Shown here one piece after another: positions 44,244 through 53,971 of a stretch of DNA of 64,000 nucleotides (position 1 is its first letter; every line of letters starts with the position of its first letter). Below the pieces are notes generated by a model that was not told where the DNA came from, searched no databases, and saw only the letters and a list, made by a program, of their open reading frames with translations. Position numbers and translations under genes: made by a program. Location: the NCBI GenBank assembly GCA_946183145.1, contig CAMGZM010000001.1:310001-374000 (forward strand), read 5' to 3'. Source of the stretch: an uncultured Fretibacterium sp. (GTDB lineage: Bacteria; Synergistota; Synergistia; Synergistales; Aminobacteriaceae).

Positions 44244-45515
44244 ATGCAGGAAAGGCGGAAATCTTCAAATGTATTACTGAACACGGCGCTGCAAGAATTT
44301 TACGGTGCGGCAGATGAGATGGGACTCAGTGAGAGGCTCATAAACGTATTGAGTCATTCCGAGCGAATGATGAAGGTATCAATCCCGGTTGAAATGGATG
44401 ACGGCTCCGTGAATGTCTATGACGGCTACAGGGTACAGCACTCCACAGCGTTAGGCCCGTCAAAAGGAGGCATACGCTACGATTTGGGCGTTGACATGGA
44501 CGAATGCGAAGCCCTTGCAATGCTCATGACGTGGAAATGTTCACTTGCCGGGATTCCTTACGGAGGCGGGAAGGGCGGAATATGCTGCGATCCCCTAACA
44601 ATGTCGAGACGCGAGAAAGAGCAGCTCACAAGGACATACGCAGCGAGAATTGAGCCAATATTAGGACGATGGAGCGACGTGCCTGCACCCGACATGAACA
44701 CGGGCGGGCAGGAAATGGTCTGGATTCTCGACACCGTAAGCAAAATGAGAGGCTGTCTTGAACCCGCTGTGCTTACGGGAAAGCCTGTATCATTCTGGGG
44801 CAGTCATGGCCGGAACGAGGCGACCGGGCGCGGGGTTGCTACTTGCGGGCTTGAGCTTATGAGAATGCTTGACATGAATCCCGACAATGTTACGGCGGCT
44901 GTTCAGGGATTCGGGAATGTCGGAAGCTACACAGCAAAAACTCTCAATGACGCGGGAGTCCGAATCGTCGCAATAAGTGATGTTACAGGAGCGTACTATT
45001 CAGCAGGAGGGATTGACATTCACCGTGCTTTTGACGCTGTGAAAAATCATCCGAAAAAACTTCTTGAAGGCTTCGAGACTTTCGGGAACTGTGAAAAGAT
45101 TGATGATATTTTGTCGGCTGAATGTGATTTCCTTTTCCCCTGCGCTAGGGACGGCGTAATCAACGCGCAAACGGCAGGGAGGGTAAAAGCCCGCTACATT
45201 GTCGAGGGCGCGAACGGTCCGACTACCCCGGAAGCTGAAGAGATTTTGCGTTCTGACGGCGTGATGATACTTCCTGATTTCCTCGCTAATTCGGGGGGCG
45301 TGATAGGCTCATATTTCGAGTGGGCGCAGAATTTGCAGGGAGCATTCTGGACGGAGGAAGAGTACAACAACAGGCTAGTACACATCATGAAGGGAAATTT
45401 CCGGCGCGTCTGGGACTGGGCAGAGTCGAAACGAATCACAATGAGAAGAGCTGCTGCGATGGCTGCGATACAGAGAGTCGCGGAAGTCTGCGAAATGCGC
45501 GGGACGTTCCTATAG
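44244..45515 (+). CDS. gdhA: Glutamate dehydrogenase (Glu/Leu/Phe/Val family)
   Basis: This 423-residue hexameric-type dehydrogenase has KGGIRYDLGVD, then the catalytic Lys in IPYGGGKGGI and the Asp in VPAPDMNTGG. The NAD(P)-binding motif is VQGFGNVGSYTAKTL. It deaminates glutamate to 2-oxoglutarate, central to amino-acid fermentation, or runs in reverse for ammonium assimilation; coenzyme preference is not obvious. The ribosome site AAGGAGGCG precedes the ATG by 9 bases, and TATAAT occurs at about 44162-44167. Confidence 0.92.
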   Translation: MQERRKSSNVLLNTALQEFYGAADEMGLSERLINVLSHSERMMKVSIPVEMDDGSVNVYDGYRVQHSTALGPSKGGIRYDLGVDMDECEALAMLMTWKCSLAGIPYGGGKGGICCDPLTMSRREKEQLTRTYAARIEPILGRWSDVPAPDMNTGGQEMVWILDTVSKMRGCLEPAVLTGKPVSFWGSHGRNEATGRGVATCGLELMRMLDMNPDNVTAAVQGFGNVGSYTAKTLNDAGVRIVAISDVTGAYYSAGGIDIHRAFDAVKNHPKKLLEGFETFGNCEKIDDILSAECDFLFPCARDGVINAQTAGRVKARYIVEGANGPTTPEAEEILRSDGVMILPDFLANSGGVIGSYFEWAQNLQGAFWTEEEYNNRLVHIMKGNFRRVWDWAESKRITMRRAAAMAAIQRVAEVCEMRGTFL

Positions 45516-45519
45516 CGCG

Positions 45520-45603
45520 TAGTGTGAAGTGTGAAGTGAAAAGTTAGCGTGAAAAGTTTGTGCGTGTAAAAAATTTTGCGTGAAAAGTTTGCGTGTGAAA
45601 AAT
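45520..45603. repeat. Short degenerate direct repeats downstream of gdhA
   Basis: Three to four imperfect copies of a unit like GCGTGAAAAGTTTG (and GTGTGAAGT) lie between the gdhA stop and its terminator. Non-coding, no clear function. Confidence 0.5.
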
Positions 45604-45604
45604 G

Positions 45605-45637
45605 AATCCCCTGCTTGAAAATTTGCGGGGGATTTTT
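45605..45637 (+). terminator. Intrinsic terminator after gdhA
   Basis: AATCCCC (45605-45611) pairs with GGGGATT (45627-45633), with GC pairs inside, followed by TTTT. Confidence 0.7.
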
Positions 45638-45677
45638 AATGTCTGAAGCGTCAATATCCGTAACTTTGAGTCCGTTC

Positions 45678-46871
45678 TTATTTGTGAAGAAGGTCGCGGA
45701 TTGCCTCGCCGAGAATACGAATACCCTTGTCGATTATCTTATCGGAGAAGCTGGCGAAATTAAGCCGAATGGTATTCACATTGCGCTCGTACTCATAAAA
45801 CGGATCGCCGGGAATTACTGCAACACCTTTTTCGATTGCTGCTTCCTGAACGTCAATCCCTCTTACACCTTCAGGAAGCGTTACCCACATGAACATACCT
45901 CCTTCAGGTTTGTGGACGTGCGCGCCCTCCGAAAAATATTTCTCGATACATGCGAGCATGAACTCGGCATTGTGCTTGTAGAGCTTGCAGGTCTCTGCTA
46001 TCTGCTCATCAAAATTGTTGTCTTTCAGATATTGATACATTACCATCTGGCCGAACATGTTGGTGTGCATATCCATAGCTGACTTGCATGTAACCATCTT
46101 GGCGTATATATCTTTGTGCTTGCAGGCAATCCAGCCTATACGCATACCGGGTGAGACAGTTTTCGAGAAAGTTCCGAGCATACAGCACTGTTCACCGAGA
46201 TAGCACGCGAAACTTTTTCCTGCCCTGCCCTCAAAACGGAGAGCCTCATACGGATTATCTTCCAGAACTATAGCGTTGCTTTTCTGCAAAACTTTAGCTA
46301 CTGCTTCACGCACTTCATCAGAATATGTGATACCCGTAGGATTCTGGAAGTTAGGAATCATGTATACGAACTGAGGGGAAGTTTCTGCAATTTTTTCTTC
46401 GAGCTGTGCGACATTGATACCGTCTTCATTGAGATTTACCGGCACAATAACAGGGTCGTAAAGGTGAAATACCTGCAACGCTGCGAAATAACTCGGATTC
46501 TCAACGATCACATTATCTCCCGGGTCAATCATTACGGCAGAGAAAATATCCAATGCCTGCTGAGATCCATTAGTGATAATAATCTCAGAAATATCTACAT
46601 CAATACCCCGCTGCCTGTAGCGTTCGGCAATAAATTCGCGCAGAGGTGCATACCCCTTAGCATTGCTGTACTGAAGAGCCATAACACCGCGTTTTTTCAT
46701 CACTTTGTCAGCAGCTGCCTCCATTGCCTTGACAGGGAATGAATGCACATTCGGCATACCTCCGCCTAAGTTGATGACTGTGGGGTCTGCGTTTGCTTCC
46801 AGAATAGTGGCAAGAAAATCAGCGAGGAAATTAGGTTTTGTCATTCGTTGAGAGATTTTGACTTTCTTCAC
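45678..46871 (-). CDS. Class I PLP aminotransferase (2-aminoadipate/aromatic-type, LysN-like)
   Basis: This 397-residue fold-type I aminotransferase resembles the MocR-related LysN/AAT-II group but lacks a DNA-binding domain. Visible motifs: VINLGGGMPNVHSFP, LQYSNAKGYAPLRE, TNGSQQALD, NFQNPTG, and the Schiff-base Lys in GTFSKTVSPGMRIGW. It likely transaminates several amino acids with 2-oxoglutarate, which fits the amino-acid-fermenting context next to gdhA. The start is GTG (46869-46871) behind AAAGGA; the gene lies downstream of the hydrogenase unit in the same direction. Confidence 0.88.
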   Translation of the reverse strand: MKKVKISQRMTKPNFLADFLATILEANADPTVINLGGGMPNVHSFPVKAMEAAADKVMKKRGVMALQYSNAKGYAPLREFIAERYRQRGIDVDISEIIITNGSQQALDIFSAVMIDPGDNVIVENPSYFAALQVFHLYDPVIVPVNLNEDGINVAQLEEKIAETSPQFVYMIPNFQNPTGITYSDEVREAVAKVLQKSNAIVLEDNPYEALRFEGRAGKSFACYLGEQCCMLGTFSKTVSPGMRIGWIACKHKDIYAKMVTCKSAMDMHTNMFGQMVMYQYLKDNNFDEQIAETCKLYKHNAEFMLACIEKYFSEGAHVHKPEGGMFMWVTLPEGVRGIDVQEAAIEKGVAVIPGDPFYEYERNVNTIRLNFASFSDKIIDKGIRILGEAIRDLLHK

Positions 46872-46932
46872 TGAAACATATTCCTTTCTTTGTGAACGTC
46901 TTTAAGTAGCAGAGGCTGGGGAGTAGGGATTA

Positions 46933-46959
46933 AGGGATAGGGGTTAGTTCCTATTCCCT
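46933..46959. repeat. Imperfect palindrome between the hydrogenase and aminotransferase genes
   Basis: AGGGATAGG (46933-46941) and CCTATTCCCT (46950-46959) form a near-perfect stem within a stretch of GGGA-type mini-repeats (46915-46975). It could end the hydrogenase transcript, but there is no T run. Confidence 0.45.
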
Positions 46960-46978
46960 TTTCCCTGTACCCTGTATT

Positions 46979-48718
46979 TTACTTCCAAAGCTCCCATTTT
47001 GACTGGTCTGTGTGGAGAAGGTGATGTGCTTTTTCGCCTAGCGGTTCGCCGAGATACTCTTTGTAGCACTGGACGATTGACGGGTTTTCGTGTGAGAATC
47101 GCAGTGTCATCTTCCTGTCCATGTCGAGAAGGATTTTCCCGCGACTTTCGCCGAGTTCGTTACCTTCCTCGATGGGCTGGCCGCCTCCGCCCGCGCAACC
47201 TGTCGGACATGCCATGCACTCAATGAAATCATACTGTGCTTTTCCGCTTCTTACGTCCTCGCAAAGCCTGCGGATATTTCCCAGTCCGTGAGCTACGGCA
47301 ATACGCAGTTTCTTTCCGGCAATCTCAAATTCAGTTTCCTTTATGCCGTCATAATCACGAACGTAACGGAATGCGTTTGCGTCCGGGTTTTTCCCCGTAA
47401 CAAGATAGTACGCGCTCCGTAATGCAGCTTCCATGACTCCGCCGGTCGTACCGAAAATATGACCCGCGCCCGATGCTGTTCCCAAAGGTGCGTCAAATTC
47501 TCCGTCGGACAACGCTTTAACGTCAATTCCTTCTGACTTTATGAGCCTGTCAAGTTCTCTCACTGTCAAAACAACATCAATATCCCTCGCGCCTGAAGCG
47601 TTCATGCAGTCAACATCGCACTCATACTTCTTTGCGGTGCAGGGCATGAATGACACGTGATATATCTTGTCGGCCTCAACTCCGAGAATTTGAGCGTACC
47701 ACGTCTTAATGATTGCGCCGAACATCTGCTGAGGTGATTTCGCTGATGAGAGATTCGGAACAAGGTCAGGAAATTCCATCTTGATGAAGCGTACCCAGCC
47801 CGGGCAGCATGATGTGAACATCGGGAATTTTTCCGGCTTTCCTGCTGCTGCGTTCTTGAGTTTCGCTACAAATTCTGAGCCTTCCTCCATGATCGTTAAG
47901 TCAGCAGAAAAATCTGTGTCGAAAACGTAATTGAACCCGACAGCCTTCAACGCCGCCGCGAGTCTCTCAGCTGTTGCTTCCTCGTGTGAAAGTCCGAGCT
48001 TTTCGCCCCATGACGTTCTCACAGCAGGAGCTACTGACGCAATCATAATCTTGTCGCCCTGTGCAAATGCGTCGCGTACCTTCTGCGTGTCATCACGTTC
48101 AACCAATGCGCCGACGGGACAATGTGTTATGCACTGCCCGCAAACTGTGCAGTGTACTTCGGGATCTGTGATTTCTTTTCCGCCCGTAACACCGACTGTT
48201 GTGCGTGAGCCTGATTTCGCGATGTCCCACACGTTCATTTGCTGAACTTTCTCGCAGATCTGAACACAGCGCATACACTTAATGCACTTGTCATCGTTTC
48301 GGATTAACGGAAAATCGCTGTTCCATCTGAACGCGGCTATATCCTCGTGGTAAGGGAACGTGTTAATCCCTAAGTCGTTTGCTGTCGTCTGAAGCTCGCA
48401 GTTCCCGGAGCGGACGCACTCAGCGCACCTTGCGTTATGCTGTGAGAGGATTAATTCTACGTTCGTCCTTCTTGCCTGCCTGACTTTCGGGCTGTTGGTG
48501 ATAATCTTCATGCCTTCCTGAACGTATGTGTTGCATGATGAGACTAAGCGGTCAAGCCCTTCGATTTCTACGACGCAGACACGGCACGCGCCTATTTCGT
48601 TTACATGCTTGAGGTAGCACAAATGCGGAATGGTTATGTGATTGAGCTTTGCGGCCTCAAGTATCGTTGTGTTTTCGGGGACTTGTATTGCCTTGCCGTT
48701 AATTGTCGCGTTTACCAT
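46979..48718 (-). CDS. hydA: [FeFe]-hydrogenase catalytic subunit (HndD/HydA type)
   Basis: This 579-residue cytosolic hydrogenase has an N-terminal [2Fe-2S] domain (Cys34, 45, 48, 62). A His-ligated cluster follows (His94 with CAECVRSGNC, 98-107), then two [4Fe-4S] clusters (Cys145/148/151/155 and 190/193/196/200). The H-cluster motifs are TSCCPGW (302-308), MPCTAKKYE (358-366) and the E-C-M-A-C-P-T-G-C block (500-508) followed by GGGGQP. All cluster ligands are present. The gene overlaps the GltD-like flavoprotein gene by 7 bases, so the two probably form one complex moving electrons between NAD(P)H and protons. Confidence 0.93.
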   Translation of the reverse strand: MVNATINGKAIQVPENTTILEAAKLNHITIPHLCYLKHVNEIGACRVCVVEIEGLDRLVSSCNTYVQEGMKIITNSPKVRQARRTNVELILSQHNARCAECVRSGNCELQTTANDLGINTFPYHEDIAAFRWNSDFPLIRNDDKCIKCMRCVQICEKVQQMNVWDIAKSGSRTTVGVTGGKEITDPEVHCTVCGQCITHCPVGALVERDDTQKVRDAFAQGDKIMIASVAPAVRTSWGEKLGLSHEEATAERLAAALKAVGFNYVFDTDFSADLTIMEEGSEFVAKLKNAAAGKPEKFPMFTSCCPGWVRFIKMEFPDLVPNLSSAKSPQQMFGAIIKTWYAQILGVEADKIYHVSFMPCTAKKYECDVDCMNASGARDIDVVLTVRELDRLIKSEGIDVKALSDGEFDAPLGTASGAGHIFGTTGGVMEAALRSAYYLVTGKNPDANAFRYVRDYDGIKETEFEIAGKKLRIAVAHGLGNIRRLCEDVRSGKAQYDFIECMACPTGCAGGGGQPIEEGNELGESRGKILLDMDRKMTLRFSHENPSIVQCYKEYLGEPLGEKAHHLLHTDQSKWELWK

Positions 48719-50565
48719 TTCACTTCACGCCCCTCTCTGAATTTTCCGAAGCCGTAATAGTCGCACCGTAAGCACCTTCCCGACTCCTGTTCCATTTCCT
48801 CTTGTGTCATTCCCTTTTCGACAAGCTCGAAATCGTGAATACGCTGGTCAATCGGACGCTCGCGCATTTTGACTCTTCCGCAGGCCGGGCGGTTATGCGG
48901 TACAGGGTCAGGAATATCAACAGGAAGCGTTATCGGATGATGGAAGCCGAGATATTCATCAATGTTAGCGGCGGCGACTTTTCCGGCGGCGATGGCTCGT
49001 ATTACTGTCGCGGGGCCTGATACGCAGTCTCCTCCCGAAAATACTCCGGCCATATCGGTGCCTTTCACCTGCTCGCTGTCAAATGCCTCAATGCAGCCCC
49101 ATTTGACCGCAATCCCGGACTCCTCGAAATTGTGCGAGTCGATTCCCTGTCCGATAGCAACGACAATAATATCTGCCTCGATACGTATAGGATCTGCGCT
49201 TGCGTCTTTGGGAGCGGGGCGGCCTCCTTTGATGTTGGAGATCATCTGCTGTTTCACCCAGAGTGCTTTTGCTTTTCCGTCTTCAACTTCAACCTTCAGC
49301 GGTGCGGCAAGCTCTATGATTTCACAGCCTTCAACCTCTGTTGCTTCTACTTCCTCAGCTAATGCTGTCATGTCATCTTTGCGCCTTCTGTAAGCTAACG
49401 TAACTTTGTCCGCATTGAGTCTCAGTGATGACCTTGCGCAGTCCATAGCAACGTTACCGCCTCCGACAACAACAACTTTCTTTCCTCTGAAGTCGGGGAA
49501 ATCCTCATCGCCGATTCTCCGCAAGAGTGTTACAGCCGACATAACGCCGTCTGCATCTTCTCCGGGGATTCGTAATGATTTGTCCGTGTGCGCTCCGATT
49601 GCGATATATACAGCGTCAAAATTTTCACGGAGCTTTGAGAGCGGGTAATCTTTTCCGCCGATTGATACCTCTTTGTGAACTTTGATGTCCCCGGCAGTGA
49701 GCAATGTTTCAATCTCTTCATGTAGGACTTCACGCGGGAGTCTGTATGACGGGATTCCGTAACGGAGCATTCCGCCGAGTCTCTTGCGCTGTTCAAAGAT
49801 TTCTACGCTGTGTCCCATCATGCCGAGATAATATGCGGCACTGATTCCGCTTGGGCCTCCTCCGACAATGGCGACCTTCTTTCCTGTAGCGGGCGCGGGC
49901 TTCTCTCCTTCACGGTAAACAGGAACATGGCCGGCGTGATCTATCGCGTAGAGTTTGAGTCCTCTGATGTTTATTGCGTCATCGACCATTCTCCTGCGGC
50001 ATTTGTTCTCGCAGGGGTGTTCGCAGACCATAGCGCAGACTGACGGGAACGGGTTATCTTTGCGGATGAGTCTCACTGCGTCGGCATAGCGTCCTGCGTT
50101 CACGAGAGCAATATAGCCGGGGATGTCTACATGCGCGGGGCATAACGTTACGCACGGAACAGCCCGGAATCCTTCTGATGTGCACTGATGGCCTTTCGCG
50201 TGCGCTTCGTAGTCCTCGCGGAATCCTTTCACGCCCTTCAAGACCATGTTAGCGGCCTCGTAACCTATAGCGCAGTCAGCAGATGTTGAAATTGCTTCGG
50301 CTGTCTTCTCGATCGTCTCAACGGTCTTCATGTTTCCTTTTCCGTCAATAAGATCATCAATGAGCCTTTCAAGCTGGGGAAGACCCACGCGGCAGGGAAC
50401 GCATTTCCCGCAGGTCTGTGCGGCGCAAACTTTGAGGTAGCTGCTCGCAACGTCAAGCGGACAAAGAGCAGGAGGCGCACCCGTAACACGCCGTTCAAGG
50501 TCTTTGTGAAGGGATTCTACGGCGGCCTGAGCTTTTGTCTCATTCATAATGCTAAGGCGACTCAA
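48712..50565 (-). CDS. GltD-like NAD(P)H flavoprotein with NuoF-type Fe-S domain, hydrogenase partner
   Basis: This 617-residue protein begins with a NuoF/HydB-like cluster domain (TCGKCVPCRVG, residues 51-61). It continues with the glutamate-synthase small-subunit fold. That comprises the Fe-S region (CVTLCPAHVDIPGY, CAMVCEHPCENKC), an FAD Rossmann motif (VGGGPSGISAAYYLG) and an NADPH Rossmann motif (VVGGGNVAMDCARSS). The C-terminal CLRCDYYG adds further Cys. The start is TTG (50563-50565) with GAGGGAG 10 bases upstream. With the downstream hydrogenase it matches the glutamate-synthase-linked [FeFe] group (A2, as I recall the HydDB scheme). True glutamate synthase activity is unlikely, as no large subunit gene is near. 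Confidence 0.85.
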   Translation of the reverse strand: MSRLSIMNETKAQAAVESLHKDLERRVTGAPPALCPLDVASSYLKVCAAQTCGKCVPCRVGLPQLERLIDDLIDGKGNMKTVETIEKTAEAISTSADCAIGYEAANMVLKGVKGFREDYEAHAKGHQCTSEGFRAVPCVTLCPAHVDIPGYIALVNAGRYADAVRLIRKDNPFPSVCAMVCEHPCENKCRRRMVDDAINIRGLKLYAIDHAGHVPVYREGEKPAPATGKKVAIVGGGPSGISAAYYLGMMGHSVEIFEQRKRLGGMLRYGIPSYRLPREVLHEEIETLLTAGDIKVHKEVSIGGKDYPLSKLRENFDAVYIAIGAHTDKSLRIPGEDADGVMSAVTLLRRIGDEDFPDFRGKKVVVVGGGNVAMDCARSSLRLNADKVTLAYRRRKDDMTALAEEVEATEVEGCEIIELAAPLKVEVEDGKAKALWVKQQMISNIKGGRPAPKDASADPIRIEADIIVVAIGQGIDSHNFEESGIAVKWGCIEAFDSEQVKGTDMAGVFSGGDCVSGPATVIRAIAAGKVAAANIDEYLGFHHPITLPVDIPDPVPHNRPACGRVKMRERPIDQRIHDFELVEKGMTQEEMEQESGRCLRCDYYGFGKFREGREVKW

Positions 50566-50750
50566 AATTGATTCACTCCCTCGTTATTATTTGTGTAAAT
50601 TTTACCCCTTGGATTTAATTATTATACCTGAAATTGTTACGGCCATAAAAATATTTGCATTTCGCTTTGAGACTTTACGGCAAAAAAAAACAGAGCCGGG
50701 ATTTTCTCTCCTTGCCCTGCCTTAATGTTTTGTGATTAATCGTTCGTTCC

Positions 50751-50940
50751 TTGACATACTCCCCTCGCTTAAAAGCGGGCGATTCTGGTATCAACGAACC
50801 TTGCGCTCTTGCGAGTGTCTTACGGGTTCTCCTCCGATGGCTGATGCCCCAACCATTTTATTGCTACAGGCTAGCGGATTTCACACCTGCTTAACCTATT
50901 ATTGTTATAACACAGCTAAAGCAGGGGGGCTTTCTGGTTC
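50751..50940 (-). mobile_element. IS200/IS605-type non-autonomous element (LE-RE remnant with omega-RNA-like end)
   Basis: Read on the minus strand, the segment ends with GGGGAGTATGTCAA (50751-50764), preceded by the small hairpin CGCTTTTAAGCG. This is the familiar right end of tnpB-type IS605 elements, where the guide (omega) RNA is encoded. The other end carries a second hairpin, AAAGC...GCTTT (50918-50933), typical of the left end. No transposase or TnpB gene lies between, so about 190 bases join the two ends: a MITE or palindrome-associated element. It abuts the 3' end of the broken surface-protein gene. The remaining gap between it and the 50565 start (50566-50750) holds nothing recognisable. 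Confidence 0.6.
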
Positions 50941-53790
50941 AGTTTGAGTAAATGTTCGGCCTGTTGTTTCTGTATGTCATTGTCGATTCGTAATAACGGT
51001 ACAGAGAAGTTACAGCGCGTTTCATGTCATCATCATCATGAATTGCTGACTGAACATAAGAGAGCGCAGAGATTGTTACGGTGAATGAGTCTGAGTCAGC
51101 GTCAGGATATTTCGTTGTGATTTCGAGCGTGTGAGTCTTGCCGAGTTCATGCGCTGAAATATTCCCTATGCTTACGGTGTAATTATTTCCATTCTTCACG
51201 GCCATGTTGATATTGCCGCCGTCAAGATACGCAGAAATTTCCACGGCGTAATCATCTTTCGGAGTCAGGCAGATTTCTATTGTTGTCTCAGAGTCGAGAA
51301 TGAGCGCGAATTTCACATCATCAACCCCGGAAGAGTCCGTGAGAGTTTTTGTTATTGCGTATTTCTGAGTCGCTGTGTCGGTCGCGGTGAAGTCAGTATC
51401 ACTATAATCATTCGCTTGAGTCATGGCCGCGTGATGTTTGTTGATCTCCCATCCGTTATGGCTAGCTAATACCGGCTTGTACATAATGCCCGTAATCCAT
51501 AATTGCTTCAGCTAGTGCGATTGTGTCTGCTGATTGAGGCTCATCGCCCGTTAGGACTGAGAGATATTGTTTTGCTGTGTCGTCTTGCGTGATTGTCTGA
51601 TTGTCGCCGTAATTGAACACCGCGTGAATCTTGTCGGCCATCTGAACCGAATTGATATAGCACGTGAAGCCGTAAAGCGTATATCCGTTCTCCGTTATTG
51701 CCTCGAATGCGTAAACGGGCTGTGTGTTCTGCGACTTGTCCCCGCTAACGTCAAAATAAATGCTGCAGTCTTTCGACTCTAAACCTTCAGGCGCGTAAAC
51801 GTGGAAGATGACTCCAATCTGCCCGCTGAGAATTAACGAGTGATACACAAATTCGGGAGTGCTGGAATCTTTCGGGGAAAATCCGTTCTTCGTCCATGCC
51901 GCTGTGAACTCAAGATTACCCGTTGAGCCTTTCTGAATCGTTACGGACATTTGCGAACCGTCAAGCCCTTCACCTGTCCAGCCCGTGAATGTGAAGCCGC
52001 CCTTTGTGGGATTCGTAAGCGTGAATGACTCTGACTCTATCGTATAGCCTGTGGGATTCGCTGTCTCAAATGTCGCTCCGTCAATGCCTGTGTATGTGAT
52101 TGTGTAGGTTATCGGAGTCCATTTCGCATAAAGCGTAAGGCCGCCCGTTATCGCCGTGTCAAAATCGTATGTGTTCGTGCATTCTGAGTCAGTGAACCAT
52201 CCGCCGAATGTATATCCCTCCGCTGTAAGGTCATCAGGCTTTGAGGCTTTTTCGTTTAACGCCGTGAATGACTGTGAGTCGGGGGCTGTTCCGTGTCCGT
52301 TCGCATTGAAAGTTACAACAATGGGATTGATTGTGAATGTTTTTTCCGCCGTCCCTAACGAAGCGTAATTGCCCTTGAATATTACGATGACTTTTGCCGT
52401 GCCGGAATTGATATTATCCTCGTAGGAATATTCGTAGTCTGTTCTTTTCGTAAGACTGAGAGAGCCTGCAAGCACAAGAGGTTCGGGAGTGATCCCGCCG
52501 CCTGTGTAAGTCTGTGCGGGGATTTCGTCAATCTGCGGGACGGTTGCAAGAATTGAGACGTTCCACTTGCCATTGCCGATGTCGGTCATCGTGATGTCGT
52601 AGAAACCTGTTGCGCCGTCAGTAATACTGAAGTTTGTCGGATTGCCCGTGCCATAAAATGCGCCAGTTCCGCCGGAATAGGGAATATCTGCGCCGTATGT
52701 GCTGTTGTCCAATCGGAAATTGCTGTAACTAGCTCCATATTCATCATCATATTTCAGGATATTGTATGCCGTCCCCTGCTGAAGATTCACCGTAGTAACT
52801 CCGTCATAGATTGTAGCTTCTTTCACAAAATCATGATCCCCCCAATAGGCCCAATGCAAACTACGTTGTGCCGTGAGTGAACTGCTCAAATTCTGCGCTT
52901 ACTGTTACATTTCCTTTTGGCATGAAGAAGCTGTTTCCAGTTGACGGAACATCGTTATTCTCACTGTCCTTTACGGTTAATTTGCTGAGTCTGTAACCGA
53001 AATCGGGCGTAGCTGTCATTGTTACTTTTTCCCAATACTTAGCTGTTGCTGCTCCCGTAATTGTTCCGTGTTCAATGCCGTTAGCAATCGTAATTGTGTA
53101 ATCAGTGTCATCTTTTGCCGCAATGATTCGCCTGTCGCCGTCCTCTGTGATTGTGAAGTAATCGCTTGCGTTCGCCGTAACATTCTCTTCACCGTGCATA
53201 TATGTTACTGGGCCTGCAATGCTTGAAGCGTCAACCATATCAATATCATCATAAATTGTGATTGCCTCGGTTTCGTTTGTGCAGTTGGAATATTTGTACC
53301 CTGTGCCGATTCCGTAAGAGTCAGAACCGCCGGAAGCCTTCACTTTTCCGCCCTTTATGGTGATGTCGCCGAGCCTCGCTGTTTTTGCTTCTTTGCCGCC
53401 GTAAATGACTCCTGTACCGCTTCCCGCGCCCCATTCGCTGTTGCCTTTCGCTGTGATGTTCCCGCCCTCGATGATGATATTGCCGCCGTAAGAGTCAACA
53501 TCCCATGCCCGGCTCAGTCCTACACCCGCAGACTGATCACCGCCTGTTGCTGTCAATGAGCCTTCGCCCTTGATTGTGAGAGTCGTATTTTCTCCGCCGA
53601 CCTGAATCCCGGCCATGAAGGTTGTGCCTGTTACGGTGTTTTCTCCGTCAAGAATTATCGCTGCGCTTCCGTTGCAGATTATTCCGCCGTTAATGCTTGC
53701 GCCTGAAAGTGTGATTTCTGCGCCGTCAGTGAGTGTTACTGTTCCTTCTGTTGAGCCTGTGAGAATATCGCCGTTATTGGCCGTGAGCCA
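50939..53790 (-). pseudogene. Secreted beta-repeat / InlB-type-repeat surface protein, broken by frameshifts
   Basis: Three overlapping frames on the minus strand make one protein. From about 53790 comes a Gly/Thr-rich beta-strand region (ANNGDILTGSTEG and NTVTGTTFMAG, then repeated GGNITAKG-type strands). A shift near 52870-52889 leads to a frame with a Listeria-Bacteroides (InlB-B) repeat, TFGGWFTDSECTN through LYAKWTP. A second shift near 51470 (HYVQ, then PVLASHNGWEIN, one extra G) leads to the C-terminal part ending at 50939, next to the mobile element. The 5' end lacks a signal peptide: an in-frame TAA lies at 53791-53793. I infer a decayed adhesin-like gene, truncated at both ends. Confidence 0.75.
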
Positions 53791-53819
53791 TTATAGCCGC
53801 GTGTATCATTGCGTGTCAA
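53790..53819 (-). promoter_or_regulatory. Consensus-like promoter upstream of the broken surface-protein gene
   Basis: Minus strand TTGACA (53814-53819), 18-base spacer, TATAAT (53790-53795). Both hexamers are perfect consensus, but no start codon with a ribosome site follows closely. Confidence 0.5.
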
Positions 53820-53919
53820 TCCTTTCTGTGAAAATTGATTCGGTATAAATTATTTCACATGACCTGAAAAAATAACAGCACCGCTTAATGACATTCACGA
53901 AATAAGACCGACATTCGCG

Positions 53920-53953
53920 AAAAAAAAAAGAAGAGGCAATACGCTGCCCCTTC
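53920..53953 (-). terminator. Intrinsic terminator of the galT-epimerase operon
   Basis: GAAGGGGCA pairs with TGCCTCTTC across a 6-base loop, followed by ten T on the minus strand. Confidence 0.85.
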
Positions 53954-53971
53954 CCCGTGAATTTATGCGTG

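Noticed and set aside
45615-46082. Plus-strand frame of 155 codons
   Set aside because: Antisense to the aminotransferase gene, begins in the gdhA terminator, no motif.
46905-46978. GGGA-rich palindrome as an intrinsic terminator of the hydrogenase operon
   Set aside because: Stem is present but no T run follows, so I list it only as a repeat.
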